Shown here piece by piece: positions 5,794 to 5,855 of a stretch of DNA of 5,855 nt (its first letter is position 1; every line of letters starts with the position of its first letter). The notes beneath the pieces were generated by a model. It had not been told where the DNA came from and made no database searches. It saw only the letters and a program-made list of their open reading frames with translations. The translations under genes and the position numbers were made by a program. The stretch spans positions 8,296 to 14,150 of the forward strand of contig PLMF01000377.1 in the NCBI GenBank assembly GCA_003142355.1, read 5' to 3'. Origin of the DNA: Bryobacterales bacterium (lineage in GTDB: Bacteria > Acidobacteriota > Terriglobia > Bryobacterales > Bryobacteraceae).

Positions 5794-5823
5794 GGGGACT
5801 GTCCCCGCGGTGTTCGCTCGCGG
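5794..5823 (+). other. Structured leader of the ffh-like gene (two competing short stems)
   Basis: GGGGACTGTCCCC (5794-5806) is a near-perfect palindrome (GGGGA/TCCCC with a 3-base loop). CCGCG (5805-5809) can pair with CGCGG (5819-5823), and the two stems overlap by two bases. They lie between the -10 box and the ribosome binding site (GGAG, 5825-5828). No T run follows, so this is not an intrinsic terminator. The first stem may also reach into the transcription start itself. Any regulatory role is conjecture. Confidence 0.35.
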
Positions 5824-5838
5824 CGGAGTTCCGCTCTC

Positions 5839-5855
5839 ATGTTCGACAACCTATC
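5839..5855 (+). CDS. ffh: Probable signal recognition particle GTPase Ffh, first codons only (3' truncated)
   Basis: ATG 5839 begins MFDNL and the window ends in the next codon (TC, which can only be Ser). The N-terminus MFDNLS/MFENLS is characteristic of bacterial Ffh (SRP54), which binds SRP RNA and delivers signal-sequence-bearing ribosomes to FtsY at the membrane. GGAG (5825-5828) lies 10 bases upstream and a TATAAT promoter is at 5786-5791. With only five full codons the identification is tentative, although the start, ribosome binding site and promoter are consistent with a real gene. Confidence 0.55.

Overview
The window is a GC-rich bacterial chromosomal segment with every recognisable gene on the + strand. 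It reads as a set of short, tightly packed transcription units. I infer an Acidobacteriota-like organism (Bryobacter/Solibacter type). The reasons are the high GC content, a DsrK-like subunit in a non-dsr setting, repeated GCTATAAT-type -10 boxes, and the style of the sigma factor and the Ffh N-terminus. This assignment is tentative because the window has no rRNA or long marker gene.

Layout. (1) 1-594 is the C-terminal third of a DsrK/HmeD-type heterodisulfide-reductase-like Fe-S protein. (2) 631-3577, and probably on to 4412, is a translationally coupled operon. It encodes two different CDP-paratose/tyvelose 2-epimerase-like SDR proteins, a family 2 glycosyltransferase, and an ECF-type sigma factor with a cysteine-bearing C-terminal extension. 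Junctions are ATGA overlaps and a 26-base overlap. The first gene has TATAAT only 8 bases before its ATG and no usable ribosome binding site, so it is probably read from a leaderless mRNA. (3) 4475-4924 encodes a small exported SnoaL/DUF4440 (NTF2-fold) protein. (4) 4925-5111 is a non-coding gap with a hairpin, a promoter-like sequence and a roughly 100-base pyrimidine-rich leader. (5) 5112-5780 holds two small genes: a 75-residue protein resembling the free-standing C-terminal Tudor-like domain of UvrD/PcrA helicases, and a cold-shock-domain protein with an N-terminal extension and a TTG start. (6) A second TATAAT promoter precedes the first codons of a protein starting MFDNL, most likely the signal recognition particle GTPase Ffh.

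How the parts fit. The epimerase-epimerase-glycosyltransferase set looks like a unit that makes an unusual nucleotide sugar (or epimerised sugar) and transfers it, probably to a lipid carrier or envelope glycan. The sigma factor, joined by overlap, may tie this to gene control, but its targets cannot be seen here. The Tudor-like and cold-shock proteins plausibly act on nucleic acids or transcription. I see no mobile element, CRISPR array, tRNA or rRNA. Nothing here is clearly a new defence or mobile system. The most interesting points are the catalytic Tyr-to-Phe change in one of the paired epimerases, the leaderless operon start, the sigma factor embedded in the sugar operon, and the stand-alone Tudor-like protein.
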